Shown piece by piece: positions 1 through 8,472 of a stretch of DNA of 8,956 nt. Position numbers and translations under genes: made by a program. How positions within the stretch are numbered: the stretch's first letter is position 1; every line of letters begins with the position of its first letter. The notes below the pieces were generated by a model, which worked only from the letters and a program-made list of their open reading frames with translations, was not told the origin of the DNA and ran no database searches. Origin of the DNA: Pseudomonadota bacterium (GTDB lineage Bacteria > Pseudomonadota > Alphaproteobacteria > Rhizobiales > Devosiaceae); NCBI GenBank assembly GCA_023390785.1, contig JAEWCE010000127.1:1-8956 (forward strand). Direction: 5' to 3'.

Positions 1-876
1 TTCGGCTTCTGGGACTGGGTGGGCGGGCGCTATTCGGTGTGGTCGGCGATCGGCCTGCCGGTCGCTATTGCGGTCGGCTTCGACAATTTCGCGGCGTTCC
101 TCAAAGGCGCCTACGAAATGGACCAGCATTTCCTCAAGACCCGGCTCGACCGCAATCTGCCGGTGATCATGGGCATGCTGGGGGTCTGGTACCGGAACGC
201 CTGGGGCTTTGCGACGCACGCGGTGCTGCCCTACGACCAGCGCCTCAGCCGGTTCACCGCCTACCTGCAGCAGCAGGACATGGAGAGCAACGGCAAGTCC
301 GTGACGGTGGAGGGCAAGGCCTTCGACTACCAAAGCGGCCCCGTCGTATGGGGCGAACCGGGCACGGTGGGCCAACACTCGTTCTACCAGCTCATCCACC
401 AGGGGACGTCGGTGATTCCGTGCGACTTCCTGATCGCGGCCAATCCGCACGAGCACATGCCGCCGCACCACGACAAGCTGGTGGCCAATGTGCTGGCGCA
501 GTCGGAAGCGCTGATGCTGGGCAAGACCAAGGACGAGGTGGTGGCGGAACTCAAGGCGCAGGGCCTCGACAAGGCGCAGATCAAGGCCTTGACGCCGCAC
601 AAGGTGTTTCCTGGCAACCGGCCGAGCAACACGTTGATGTATCCCAAGCTGACGCCGGAGACGCTCGGCAGCCTCGTGGCGCTCTACGAGCACAAGGTGT
701 TCGTGCAGGGCGTGGTGTGGGACGTAGACTCGTTCGACCAATGGGGCGTGGAACTCGGCAAGCAGCTGGCGAAGGCGCTGCTGCCCAAGGTGCAGGGTAC
801 GGCCAGGAACGAGGGCAATGACGCTTCGACCAAGGGCCTGCTCAAGCACTACCACAGCCTCAAGGTCTCCGAGTGA
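1..876 (+). CDS. pgi: Glucose-6-phosphate isomerase, C-terminal part (5' end outside window)
   Basis: Cytosolic enzyme that interconverts glucose-6-phosphate and fructose-6-phosphate in glycolysis and gluconeogenesis. The reading frame is open from base 1, so the gene begins upstream; the 291 residues seen are a bit over half of the usual ~540. Near the left edge is the first PGI signature (VGGRYSVWSAIGL, window residues 7-19). It is followed by MESNGK with the family's catalytic Glu (residue 95), GQHSFYQLIHQGT with the catalytic His (126), and the second signature FDQWGVELGKQ with the substrate-binding Lys (254). All key residues are present and nothing looks degraded. The gene stops at TGA 874-876 and overlaps the GTG start of the next gene (GTGA), implying translational coupling. 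Its product fructose-6-phosphate is the substrate of GlmS, encoded further right. Identification is secure; only the N-terminal half is unseen. Confidence 0.97.
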   Translation, partial: FGFWDWVGGRYSVWSAIGLPVAIAVGFDNFAAFLKGAYEMDQHFLKTRLDRNLPVIMGMLGVWYRNAWGFATHAVLPYDQRLSRFTAYLQQQDMESNGKSVTVEGKAFDYQSGPVVWGEPGTVGQHSFYQLIHQGTSVIPCDFLIAANPHEHMPPHHDKLVANVLAQSEALMLGKTKDEVVAELKAQGLDKAQIKALTPHKVFPGNRPSNTLMYPKLTPETLGSLVALYEHKVFVQGVVWDVDSFDQWGVELGKQLAKALLPKVQGTARNEGNDASTKGLLKHYHSLKVSE

Positions 877-1622
877 CCGTCACCGGCGAGGACGATCTCG
901 AGCGGCTCAAGGCCGTGGGCCATGTCTGCGCGCTGGCGCGTGATGCGATGGCGGCAGCCCTGCGGCCTGGGATCACCACCGCCGAGCTCGACGCCATCGG
1001 GGCTGGCATCCTCGCGGCGCATGGCGCGCGCTCCGCGCCGCAACTCGCTTATGACTTTCCCGGCGTCACCTGCATTTCGGTGAACGAAGAGATTGCGCAC
1101 GGCATCCCAGGCGCGCGCACCATCGCTGCCGGTGATCTGGTCAATATCGATGTCTCGGCGGAACTCGACGGGGTCTATGCCGACACCGGCGCCTCCCATG
1201 TGGTGCCAAGTGCCGATCCGAAGCTGGTGGCGCTCTGCCGCGACGGCAAGCGGGCGATGTGGGAAGGCATTCGTGCCGTGCGCACCGGTGCGGGGCTTGC
1301 CGACATCGGCATGGCGATCGGCGCGTTTGCGCGCAAGCACCGCTACACGCTGATCGAGAACCTCGCGAGCCATGGCGTCGGCAACACGCTGCATGACGAG
1401 CCCCGGGAAATCTCGACATGGCCGGATCGCTCCGAGCGCCGCACCATCATCGAGGGGCTGGTGTTAACCGTCGAGCCGTTCCTGTCGCTGGGCGGCAAGG
1501 CGGCCACGGAACGCGGCGACGATGCGTGGACGCTGGTGGCGGAGCCGTCCGCGCCCTGCGTGCAATACGAACACACGGTCGTGGCGACACGCCGTGGTGC
1601 CATCGTGGTCACGCTGAACTGA
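873..1622 (+). CDS. map: Type I methionine aminopeptidase, short YflG-like paralogue
   Basis: Peptidase M24A family metalloenzyme, expected to remove the initiator methionine from new proteins in the cytosol. The 249-residue protein has the pita-bread fold ligands with near-canonical spacing: D93 (in NID), D104 (in YADTG), H167 (in SHGVG), E201 (in VEPF) and E233 (in QYEHTV). The substrate-contacting H76 (NEEIAHGIP) and H174 are also present. The segment YDFPGVTCISVN-E-AHGIP and the short length recall Bacillus YflG rather than the ~270-residue housekeeping Map; the canonical GHGIG box reads SHGVG. That comparison is from memory. The GTG start overlaps the pgi stop, with AAGG at 862-865 placed 7 bases upstream, so co-translation with pgi is likely. 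The genome may well hold a second, canonical map elsewhere, which would make this a paralogue. Function as an aminopeptidase is well supported; the exact substrate range is not. Confidence 0.9.
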   Translation: MTVTGEDDLERLKAVGHVCALARDAMAAALRPGITTAELDAIGAGILAAHGARSAPQLAYDFPGVTCISVNEEIAHGIPGARTIAAGDLVNIDVSAELDGVYADTGASHVVPSADPKLVALCRDGKRAMWEGIRAVRTGAGLADIGMAIGAFARKHRYTLIENLASHGVGNTLHDEPREISTWPDRSERRTIIEGLVLTVEPFLSLGGKAATERGDDAWTLVAEPSAPCVQYEHTVVATRRGAIVVTLN

Positions 1623-1671
1623 GGGGATGCGAGCGCGGGCGGGACATGGACTCGTCTGCCGTTTCGTTGGC

Positions 1672-1706
1672 TGGCGCGAGAAACCGGAAAAATCGCGCCA
1701 TTTCCC
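1672..1706 (+). terminator. Candidate terminator of the pgi-map transcript
   Basis: TGGCGCGA (1672-1679) and TCGCGCCA (1693-1700) are a perfect 8-bp inverted repeat around a 13-base purine-rich loop. The second arm is followed by TTTCCC. It lies 50 bases after the map stop and before the tRNA promoter, the right place for a terminator. The T tract is only three bases and the loop is long, so efficiency is doubtful; it could instead be an mRNA 3' end stabiliser. Confidence 0.42.
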
Positions 1707-1785
1707 TTGCCGCCGCGTCCGGTTGACGCGCGCCGCATCCGGGAGCGTAACGAGATCAACAGCTTCGGGTTGCAGCCTTATGCGG

Positions 1786-1813
1786 TTGACTCAAGTGGGG
1801 ACACCAGTATGTT
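1786..1813 (+). promoter_or_regulatory. Sigma70-type promoter of tRNA-Lys
   Basis: TTGACT (1786-1791, five of six matches to TTGACA) is followed after 16 bases by TATGTT (1808-1813, four of six matches to TATAAT). Transcription would begin near 1820, giving a leader of about 29 bases before the tRNA. The position just ahead of a stable-RNA gene supports the call. No further upstream elements are evident. Confidence 0.65.
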
Positions 1814-1821
1814 CCGCCGCA

Positions 1822-1848
1822 CTTCGGGCGTGCGAGTTTTCGCCCAAG
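1822..1848 (+). other. Hairpin in the tRNA-Lys 5' leader
   Basis: CTT (1822-1824) pairs with AAG (1846-1848), and GGGCG (1826-1830) pairs with CGCCC (1841-1845), with a single bulged C at 1825 and a 10-base loop. The 8-bp stem spans almost the whole predicted leader and ends at the base before the mature tRNA 5' end at 1849. It could influence RNase P processing or leader decay. The pairing is seen directly; any role is inferred. Confidence 0.4.
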
Positions 1849-1923
1849 GGGCCGGTAGCTCAGGGGTAGAGCATTCGACTTTTAATCGAATGGTCGCGGG
1901 TTCGATTCCCGCCCGGCCTACCA
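1849..1923 (+). tRNA. tRNA-Lys, anticodon UUU
   Basis: A full cloverleaf is visible. The acceptor arm is 1849-1855 with 1913-1919; the D stem is GCTC/GAGC (1858-1861, 1869-1872). The anticodon stem TTCGA/TCGAA (1874-1878, 1886-1890) encloses the loop CTTTTAA, with anticodon TTT at 1881-1883, which reads lysine AAA and AAG codons. The T stem is GCGGG/CCCGC (1896-1900, 1908-1912) around TTCGATT. The discriminator is A1920 and the CCA end (1921-1923) is encoded. The first acceptor pair is a G-U wobble. The gene has its own promoter upstream, and a convergent protein gene ends 14 bases downstream. There is no obvious terminator. Confidence 0.96.
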
Positions 1924-1936
1924 TTTCATGGCGCGA

Positions 1937-2719
1937 TCAGTTGAGGAGCGGCAGCGGGTCGCCGATGAAGGGGACGCTCTGGCAGGCGATCCCGACCTTG
2001 GCCATGCGGCCGCACAGGTCGCGGGCGGCTGCCTCGCTGGAGATCGGACCGGCGACCAGCCGGCGGCCGCTGCCGCCCTCGACATGGCCGAGGAGCGGGC
2101 CGAGCCCGACCAGCAGCGTGCCGACCTTGCCGTTCATCCCCTGCCAGGCGAATTCGGCCTCGTCGGCATCGATCGGCGGGCCCAGGGCGATGCCGAACGA
2201 TCCCGGATCGGGCATGATTTCGGTTGCGAGGGGCTTCGGCATCGACTGGTCTTGGGCGGCAGGCACCAGGGCTCCGGCGAGCGGGGTGGTGGTGTAGGTC
2301 ACCGAACCGCCGTCGGCGGGCAAGGTTTTGGGCACGGCGCCGGTCGAGGCGGTGACCAGGGTGCGGTCGACGTCCTGCGGATTGTTGAGAGATTCCAGGA
2401 TTTTGGGAACGGTCTGCTCGAGCGCGCCGAGACGGCGGGTGAGATCGTTGCTCGACATCTCCGCCAGCACGTGCCGCTGCACGAGCACTGCATTCTCCTG
2501 CTTGAGCCGGGTGGTCTCGCTGGTGAGCGAGACGATCTCGCCGCGCAACTGGTTGAGGGTGGCGCCGTCGAGGCGGGACGCGTGCAGGCCGCCCAGCACG
2601 CCGTCAGGGATCAGGGCCGAGAGATTGGCCCCGAGCACGGCAACGGCCCAGACGACGAGCGCGAAAACACCCCAGAAGGTCACGTCCCGGGATCGGAACT
2701 GATCGCTCGCCTTGGCCAA
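1937..2719 (-). CDS. Membrane-anchored coiled-coil protein with SPOR-like C-terminus (function unknown)
   Basis: I do not recognise a named gene. The 260-residue product has a short basic-polar N-terminus and one hydrophobic segment at about residues 14-36 (FWGVFALVVWAVAVLG core), an inner-membrane anchor. A heptad-like coiled coil at about 53-111 follows, then a Pro/Thr/Ala-rich linker. The C-terminal domain (about 174-254: FGIALG, EAEFAWQGM, RRLVAGPISSEAAARDLC, GIACQS) has the cadence of a SPOR peptidoglycan-binding repeat, including a GP-S-EA-LC-M pattern. This layout suggests an envelope or division-associated protein; that is inference. A TTG at 2719 is chosen as start because GGGA lies 8 bases upstream. 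A TTG at 2725 gives two more residues but leaves only 2 bases to that GGGA. An in-frame stop lies about 40 bases further upstream. The gene is divergent from glmU and converges on the tRNA. Confidence 0.82.
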   Translation of the reverse strand: MAKASDQFRSRDVTFWGVFALVVWAVAVLGANLSALIPDGVLGGLHASRLDGATLNQLRGEIVSLTSETTRLKQENAVLVQRHVLAEMSSNDLTRRLGALEQTVPKILESLNNPQDVDRTLVTASTGAVPKTLPADGGSVTYTTTPLAGALVPAAQDQSMPKPLATEIMPDPGSFGIALGPPIDADEAEFAWQGMNGKVGTLLVGLGPLLGHVEGGSGRRLVAGPISSEAAARDLCGRMAKVGIACQSVPFIGDPLPLLN

Positions 2720-2768
2720 ATGCAAAATCCCGCGAAACCGCCCGAATCGCGGCCCCCTCAGCTACTTT

Positions 2769-2790
2769 ACCATCGTGGCGCCGTAATGGT
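2769..2790. repeat. Operator-like imperfect palindrome between the SPOR-like gene and glmU
   Basis: ACCAT (2769-2773) and ATGGT (2786-2790) flank the perfect palindrome GGCGCC (2777-2782), each separated from it by three bases. This gives a 22-bp dyad centred in the divergent intergenic gap, just upstream of the candidate glmU -10 box. Symmetry and position suit a regulator binding site. No known regulator is recognised. Confidence 0.35.
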
Positions 2791-2816
2791 TTCCCAACCC
2801 GGCGTTGCTATACAAT
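2788..2816 (+). promoter_or_regulatory. Candidate glmU promoter
   Basis: TACAAT (2811-2816, five of six matches to TATAAT, within TATACAAT) is a good -10 box placed 33 bases before the glmU start codon. The -35 region 17 bases upstream (GGTTTC, 2788-2793) is poor. Transcription from here would leave a leader of about 25 bases. A weak -35 overlapping a dyad could mean activator dependence or control by repression. Confidence 0.42.
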
Positions 2817-2848
2817 CGGGGCAACTCTGATGTGGAAACGGGACGCGC

Positions 2849-4215
2849 ATGGCTGATCTGGTGTCGATCATTCTGGCGGCGGGCGAGGGTACCCGCATGC
2901 GATCGGCCATGCCGAAGGTGCTGCACCCGGTGGGCGGTTTGCCGATCGTCGGGCATGTGGTCCGTGCCGCTGCGGGCGCCGGCGCCGGCCGCATCGCGGT
3001 GGTGACCGGCCCCGGACACGAGGCGGTGCGCGACGCGGTGCGGCGCCTCCATCCCGACGCCAGCTTCTTCGAGCAGACCGAGCGCAAGGGCACCGGGCAC
3101 GCAGCATCGATGGCGGCGCCGGCCTATGCCGACGCCGAGGGCTATGTGGCGGTGGTCTACGCCGACCATCCGCTGCTGAGCGCCAAGAATTTCCGTGGCG
3201 TGCTGGACCGGCTCGACGCCGGCTGGGACGCGGCGATCCTCGGCTTCGAGCCCGAGGATACGCTGACCTATGGCCGCCTCATCACCGAGGGCGAGCGGCT
3301 GCTCGCCATTCGCGAGCACAAGGACGCGACCGAAGCGGAGCGGGCGATCGGGCTGTGCAATGCGTGCGTGCTGGCGTTCCGCGCGCCGGTGTTCCGGGCG
3401 CTGATCGACAAGCTCAAGCCCAACAACGCGGCGGGCGAATACTACCTCACCGACCTCGTCGAACTCGCCAATGCCGCCGGGCACCGGGTGACCTATGCGG
3501 TGGCACCGGAGCGCGACGTGATGGGCGTCAACGACCGGGCGCAGCTCGCCAAGGCCGAGCTGCAGTTCCAGGAGCTCAGGCGCGACGATTTCATGAAGGC
3601 CGGGGTGACGCTCAAGGACCCGGCGAGCGTCTATTTCTCCTACGATACCGAGATCGGCCGCGACGTGACGATCTTCCCCAATGTGGTGTTCGGTCCGGGC
3701 GTGAAGATCGCCGACAACGTCGAGATCCGGGCATTCTGCGACATCGAGGACGTGACCATCGGGCAGGGAGCGACGATCGGCCCGTTCGCCCGCATCCGTG
3801 GCGGGGCGGAGCTCGGGGCCGACGTGCACCTGGGCAATTTCGTCGAGGTCAAGAAGAGCCGCATCGGCGCCGGCACCAAGGCCGGGCATCTGAGCTATCT
3901 CGGCGACGCGGTGATCGGCGAGAACACCAATATCGGGGCCGGCACCATCACCTGCAATTATGACGGGGTGAACAAGGAGACGACCACCATCGGCTCCAAC
4001 GCCTTCATCGGCTCGCAGACGGCGCTGGTGGCGCCGGTGAGCGTCGGGGACGGCGGCTATACCGCATCGGGCAGCGTCATCACCCAAGACGTGCCGGCCG
4101 GCGCCGTGGCCTTTGCGCGGGCGCGGCAGGAGAACAAGCCGGGCTATGCGGCCACGCTCAAGGATAAGGCATTGGCCAAGAAGGCGGCCAAGCAGGCCGC
4201 GAAGGGGAAGAGCTG

Positions 4216-4216
<1 letters not shown>
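2849..4216 (+). CDS. glmU: Bifunctional GlcN-1-P N-acetyltransferase / UDP-GlcNAc pyrophosphorylase
   Basis: Makes UDP-N-acetylglucosamine for peptidoglycan and lipid A. It acetylates glucosamine-1-phosphate with acetyl-CoA and then transfers UMP from UTP. The 455 residues match the usual length. The N-terminal nucleotidyltransferase has LAAGEGTRM (9-17), K23 in PKVLH, QTERKGTGHA (76-85), the metal-binding D106, EHKDAT (156-161), N171 and N228 (GVNDR). The C-terminal left-handed beta-helix carries hexapeptide repeats, PFARIRGGA with R317, EVKK (333-336), the catalytic-base H347 in GHLSYLGD, and NYDGVNK (370-376). The loop usually written GDVPL or GDTPL reads ADHPL here. The tail (438-455) is rich in Lys and Ala. 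ATG 2849 has GGGA about 7 bases upstream. The stop overlaps the glmS start by one base (TGATG), so the two are probably translated together. Confidence 0.97.
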
Positions 4217-6042
<1,826 letters not shown>

Positions 6043-6087
6043 GCGGCGGGCCTTGCGTCCGCTCGCGGGGCATGCGACCTCGCCTGC

Positions 6088-7356
6088 ATGAGCTCACCGC
6101 CTCTCGCCATCACGCCGCCGGACCATCCACTGGTCGGGCGGATCACGCCACCCGGGTCGAAATCGATCACCAATCGGGCGCTACTGCTCGCGGCGCTGGC
6201 CAGGGGCACGAGCCGACTGACCGGGGCGCTGAAGAGCAAGGACACGGCGCTGATGGCTGCTGCCTTGCAGCAAATGGGGGTGAGCATCGAGGAGCCCGAT
6301 GCGACGGGCTTCGTGGTGCGGAGCGAGGGGTATCTCGCGGCGCCCGCCGAGCCGCTGTTCCTGGGCAATGCCGGCACCGCGACACGCTTTCTCACCGCGG
6401 CTGCAGCACTGGTCGACGGCACCGTGGTGCTCGATGGCGACGAGGCGATGCGCAAGCGTCCGATCGCGCCGCTGCTGGCCGCACTGCGCTCGCTCGGCAT
6501 CGCGGCGATCGCGCCGACCGGTTGTCCGCCGGTGACGATCGAAGGGCATGGGCATTTCGGTTCGGGTCGGGTGGAGATCGATGCGGGGCTGTCGAGCCAG
6601 TATGTGTCGGCGCTGTTGATGGCGGCGCCGTTCGGCGAGGGCGCCATCGACGTGGCGCTCGCCGGCAAGGACCTCGATGCGCGTGGCTATGTCGACCTGA
6701 CGATCGCCGCGATGACGGCGTTCGGCGGCAATGTCACGCAGCTCGACGCGACAACCTGGCGCGTGGCGCCGACCAGATATGCCGCCGCGGATTTCCGCAT
6801 CGAGCCCGACGCGTCGGCGGCCACTTATCTGTGGGCGGCGGAGGCACTGACTGGCGGCCAGATCGATCTTGGTGTGCCCTCGGACGCGTTCACGCAGCCC
6901 GACGCGAAAGCGGCAGCGTTCATTCGCATGTTCCCCGGGATGCCGGCCGTCATCGACGGCTCGCAGATGCAGGATGCGGTGCCGACGCTGGCGGTGCTCG
7001 CGGCGTTCAACGAGACACCGGTGCGCTTTATCGGTATCGCCAACCTGCGGGTCAAGGAATGCGATCGCATCAGCGCGCTCGCCACCGAGCTCAACCGCGT
7101 CCAGCCGGGGCTGGCGCGGGAGGACGGCGACGATCTGGTGGTCAATGCCGACCCGAGGCTCAGCGGTGCGGCGCATCGCAACGCGACGACCCGCATCGAG
7201 ACCTATGAGGACCACCGTATTGCCATGAGCTTTGCGCTCGCAGGGCTTCGGATCGGTGGCATTACCATCCTCGATCCGGACTGCGTGGGCAAAACCTATC
7301 CCGGCTACTGGGACGCGTTGCGCTCGCTGGGGGTGACGCTGACGCCGGCGGCGTAG
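6088..7356 (+). CDS. aroA: 3-phosphoshikimate 1-carboxyvinyltransferase (EPSP synthase), AROM-like
   Basis: Sixth step of the shikimate pathway to aromatic amino acids: shikimate-3-phosphate plus phosphoenolpyruvate gives EPSP and phosphate. The 422 residues carry the active-site set: K25 S26 and R30 (PGSKSITNR), NAGT (94-97), R124 (RKRPIAPL), S169 S170 Q171 (SSQYVS), D296, K323 E324 R327 (RVKECDR), H376 R377 (EDHR) and K402. Several blocks (LFLGNAGTATRFLT, SSQYVSALLM, IANLRVKEC, CVGKTYPGYWDALRSL) recall the EPSP synthase domain of fungal AROM proteins, and not the ~450-residue CP4-like enzymes common in rhizobia. The conserved Gly at 96 is present, and position 101, often Pro, is Phe. It starts 45 bases after glmS with no clear Shine-Dalgarno ahead of ATG 6088. 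It probably shares the glmU-glmS transcript. The stop lies 8 bases from the convergent gene's stop. Confidence 0.95.
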   Translation: MSSPPLAITPPDHPLVGRITPPGSKSITNRALLLAALARGTSRLTGALKSKDTALMAAALQQMGVSIEEPDATGFVVRSEGYLAAPAEPLFLGNAGTATRFLTAAAALVDGTVVLDGDEAMRKRPIAPLLAALRSLGIAAIAPTGCPPVTIEGHGHFGSGRVEIDAGLSSQYVSALLMAAPFGEGAIDVALAGKDLDARGYVDLTIAAMTAFGGNVTQLDATTWRVAPTRYAAADFRIEPDASAATYLWAAEALTGGQIDLGVPSDAFTQPDAKAAAFIRMFPGMPAVIDGSQMQDAVPTLAVLAAFNETPVRFIGIANLRVKECDRISALATELNRVQPGLAREDGDDLVVNADPRLSGAAHRNATTRIETYEDHRIAMSFALAGLRIGGITILDPDCVGKTYPGYWDALRSLGVTLTPAA

Positions 7357-7364
7357 CGTAAGTT

Positions 7365-8417
7365 TCAGGCGGCCGCGTTGGATTCAGTGAGCTTCAGCTC
7401 GGTCTCGCTGAACACGCGGTTGCGGCCGGCGTGCTTGGCGGCATAGAGGCAGCGGTCGGCCCGCTCGATGAGCGACGAGGGCGTGTCGCCCCGCTGATAC
7501 ATCGCGACTCCGAATGAGGCGGTGATGCGGCCGAGTTTCTCGTTGGTCGAGCGCTTCAGCAACTCCTTGGCCTGCACGGCGCGGCGGATGTTGTCGGCAA
7601 CGATCACCGCGCCTTCGAGGTCGGTCTCGGGCAGGATCGCGGCAAACTCCTCGCCGCCATAGCGTGCCGCCATGTCCTTGCCCTTGATGTTGGATTTGAG
7701 GGTCATGGCGACGAGGCGCAGCACCTGGTCGCCGGTCTGGTGGCCCCAAGTGTCGTTGAAGCGCTTGAAGTGATCGATGTCGACCAGCATCAGGCAGAAG
7801 CCGGTGCCGAGCTCGGCCTCCGAGAAGGCCTTCAGCATGCCCTCGTCGAAGGATTTGCGGTTGTAGATCTTGGTGAGCGGATCGAGCATCGACTCGCGGC
7901 GCACCTCGTCGAGGTCGCGCTGCAGCGCGGCGATGTCGTCGCGCGAGGCCTCGAGCTTCTGCTCCAGCGCCTGGTTGGCGTCCTGCATGCGGCGGGTCTC
8001 GCCGAGCAGGCGCTGCGCCAGGGTGCGCAATTCGGCTTCCGACATGTCGGCATGACCAAGGTCGCCGCTCGCTGCCTGCAGGGTGCCGGAGTAGGCATTG
8101 GCAGTGGCCATGGCGGTGTCGATGGCCTCGTGCACCGCCTCGATACGCGTCGCCATGCGCTCCGAGACATTGGAGATGCGCTCGTTGGCGTCCTGCGATT
8201 TGAGGAATTCGTTGTAGAGCCGCTCGGCCAATTCCTGTGTTGCCGAGCCGTCGCGGAAGATCTGGTTCACGCGCTGGTTGAGCGAGGGATTTACGCCGGT
8301 GGCGTAAGTGTAGAGCAGCTCGTAGAACTGGGGGTACGGGGGAATCTGCCCGCGCCGAAGCAGATCCATCGCCGAGTTGGCATAACCCAGGGCACGCCTG
8401 AATTCCTGTTCCGACAC
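7365..8417 (-). CDS. Soluble GGDEF-domain diguanylate cyclase
   Basis: Predicted to condense two GTP into cyclic di-GMP, a second messenger for motility and surface life. From the chosen GTG start it has 350 residues and no membrane segment. An N-terminal helical region (about 1-75, with RRALGYANSAMDLLRRG and YELLYTYATGVNP) precedes long helices. A coiled coil (about 130-177) leads into the GGDEF domain: DPLTKIYNR (179-187), LVDIDHFKRFND (211-222) with metal-binding Asp, and the active loop ARYGGEEF (251-258). The inhibitory RxxD site reads KGKD. The GTG at 8417 (SEQEFRRAL) has GGGGG four bases upstream. A TTG at 8477 would add 20 residues, but it directly follows an in-frame stop, lacks a Shine-Dalgarno, and the added codons are AT-rich with two AGA codons. 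The input sensed by the N-terminal region is unknown. Confidence 0.9.
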   Translation of the reverse strand: MSEQEFRRALGYANSAMDLLRRGQIPPYPQFYELLYTYATGVNPSLNQRVNQIFRDGSATQELAERLYNEFLKSQDANERISNVSERMATRIEAVHEAIDTAMATANAYSGTLQAASGDLGHADMSEAELRTLAQRLLGETRRMQDANQALEQKLEASRDDIAALQRDLDEVRRESMLDPLTKIYNRKSFDEGMLKAFSEAELGTGFCLMLVDIDHFKRFNDTWGHQTGDQVLRLVAMTLKSNIKGKDMAARYGGEEFAAILPETDLEGAVIVADNIRRAVQAKELLKRSTNEKLGRITASFGVAMYQRGDTPSSLIERADRCLYAAKHAGRNRVFSETELKLTESNAAA

Positions 8418-8451
8418 TGTGCCCCCGAACGGTCTTCTGACCTTATCGTAT

Positions 8452-8472
8452 TCATCGGTAGTTTTCCGATGA
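8452..8472. repeat. Perfect inverted repeat upstream of the diguanylate cyclase gene
   Basis: TCATCGG (8452-8458) and CCGATGA (8466-8472) form a perfect 7-bp dyad with a 7-base AT-rich spacer. It lies 35-55 bases ahead of the favoured GTG start and abuts a TTGACT hexamer (minus strand, 8477-8472) that resembles a -35 box. No good -10 box stands at 16-18 bases from it; TACGAT occurs at 21. The arrangement suits a repressor or activator site, or a leader hairpin. Confidence 0.4.

Noticed and set aside
1723..1751. A second TTGACG box as another promoter before the tRNA
   Set aside because: At 17 bases spacing the hexamer is CGTAAC, a poor -10, and the promoter at 1786-1813 is much better placed.
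1849..1936. tRNA-Lys 3' end as an attachment site of an integrated element
   Set aside because: No integrase, no second copy of the tRNA end and no compositional change nearby; the next gene looks native.
1929..1936. TGGCGCGA octamer repeated from the stem at 1672
   Set aside because: Two copies of an 8-base GC-rich word in this composition can arise by chance; the second has no partner arm.
1928..2830. 300-residue + strand frame opposite the SPOR-like gene
   Set aside because: Mirror of the minus-strand gene, which has a membrane segment, a coiled coil and a folded-looking domain; the + strand product is low-complexity.
2762..4087. 441-residue open frame antisense to glmU
   Set aside because: Same cause: a shadow of glmU, with composition typical of reverse-complemented high-GC codons.
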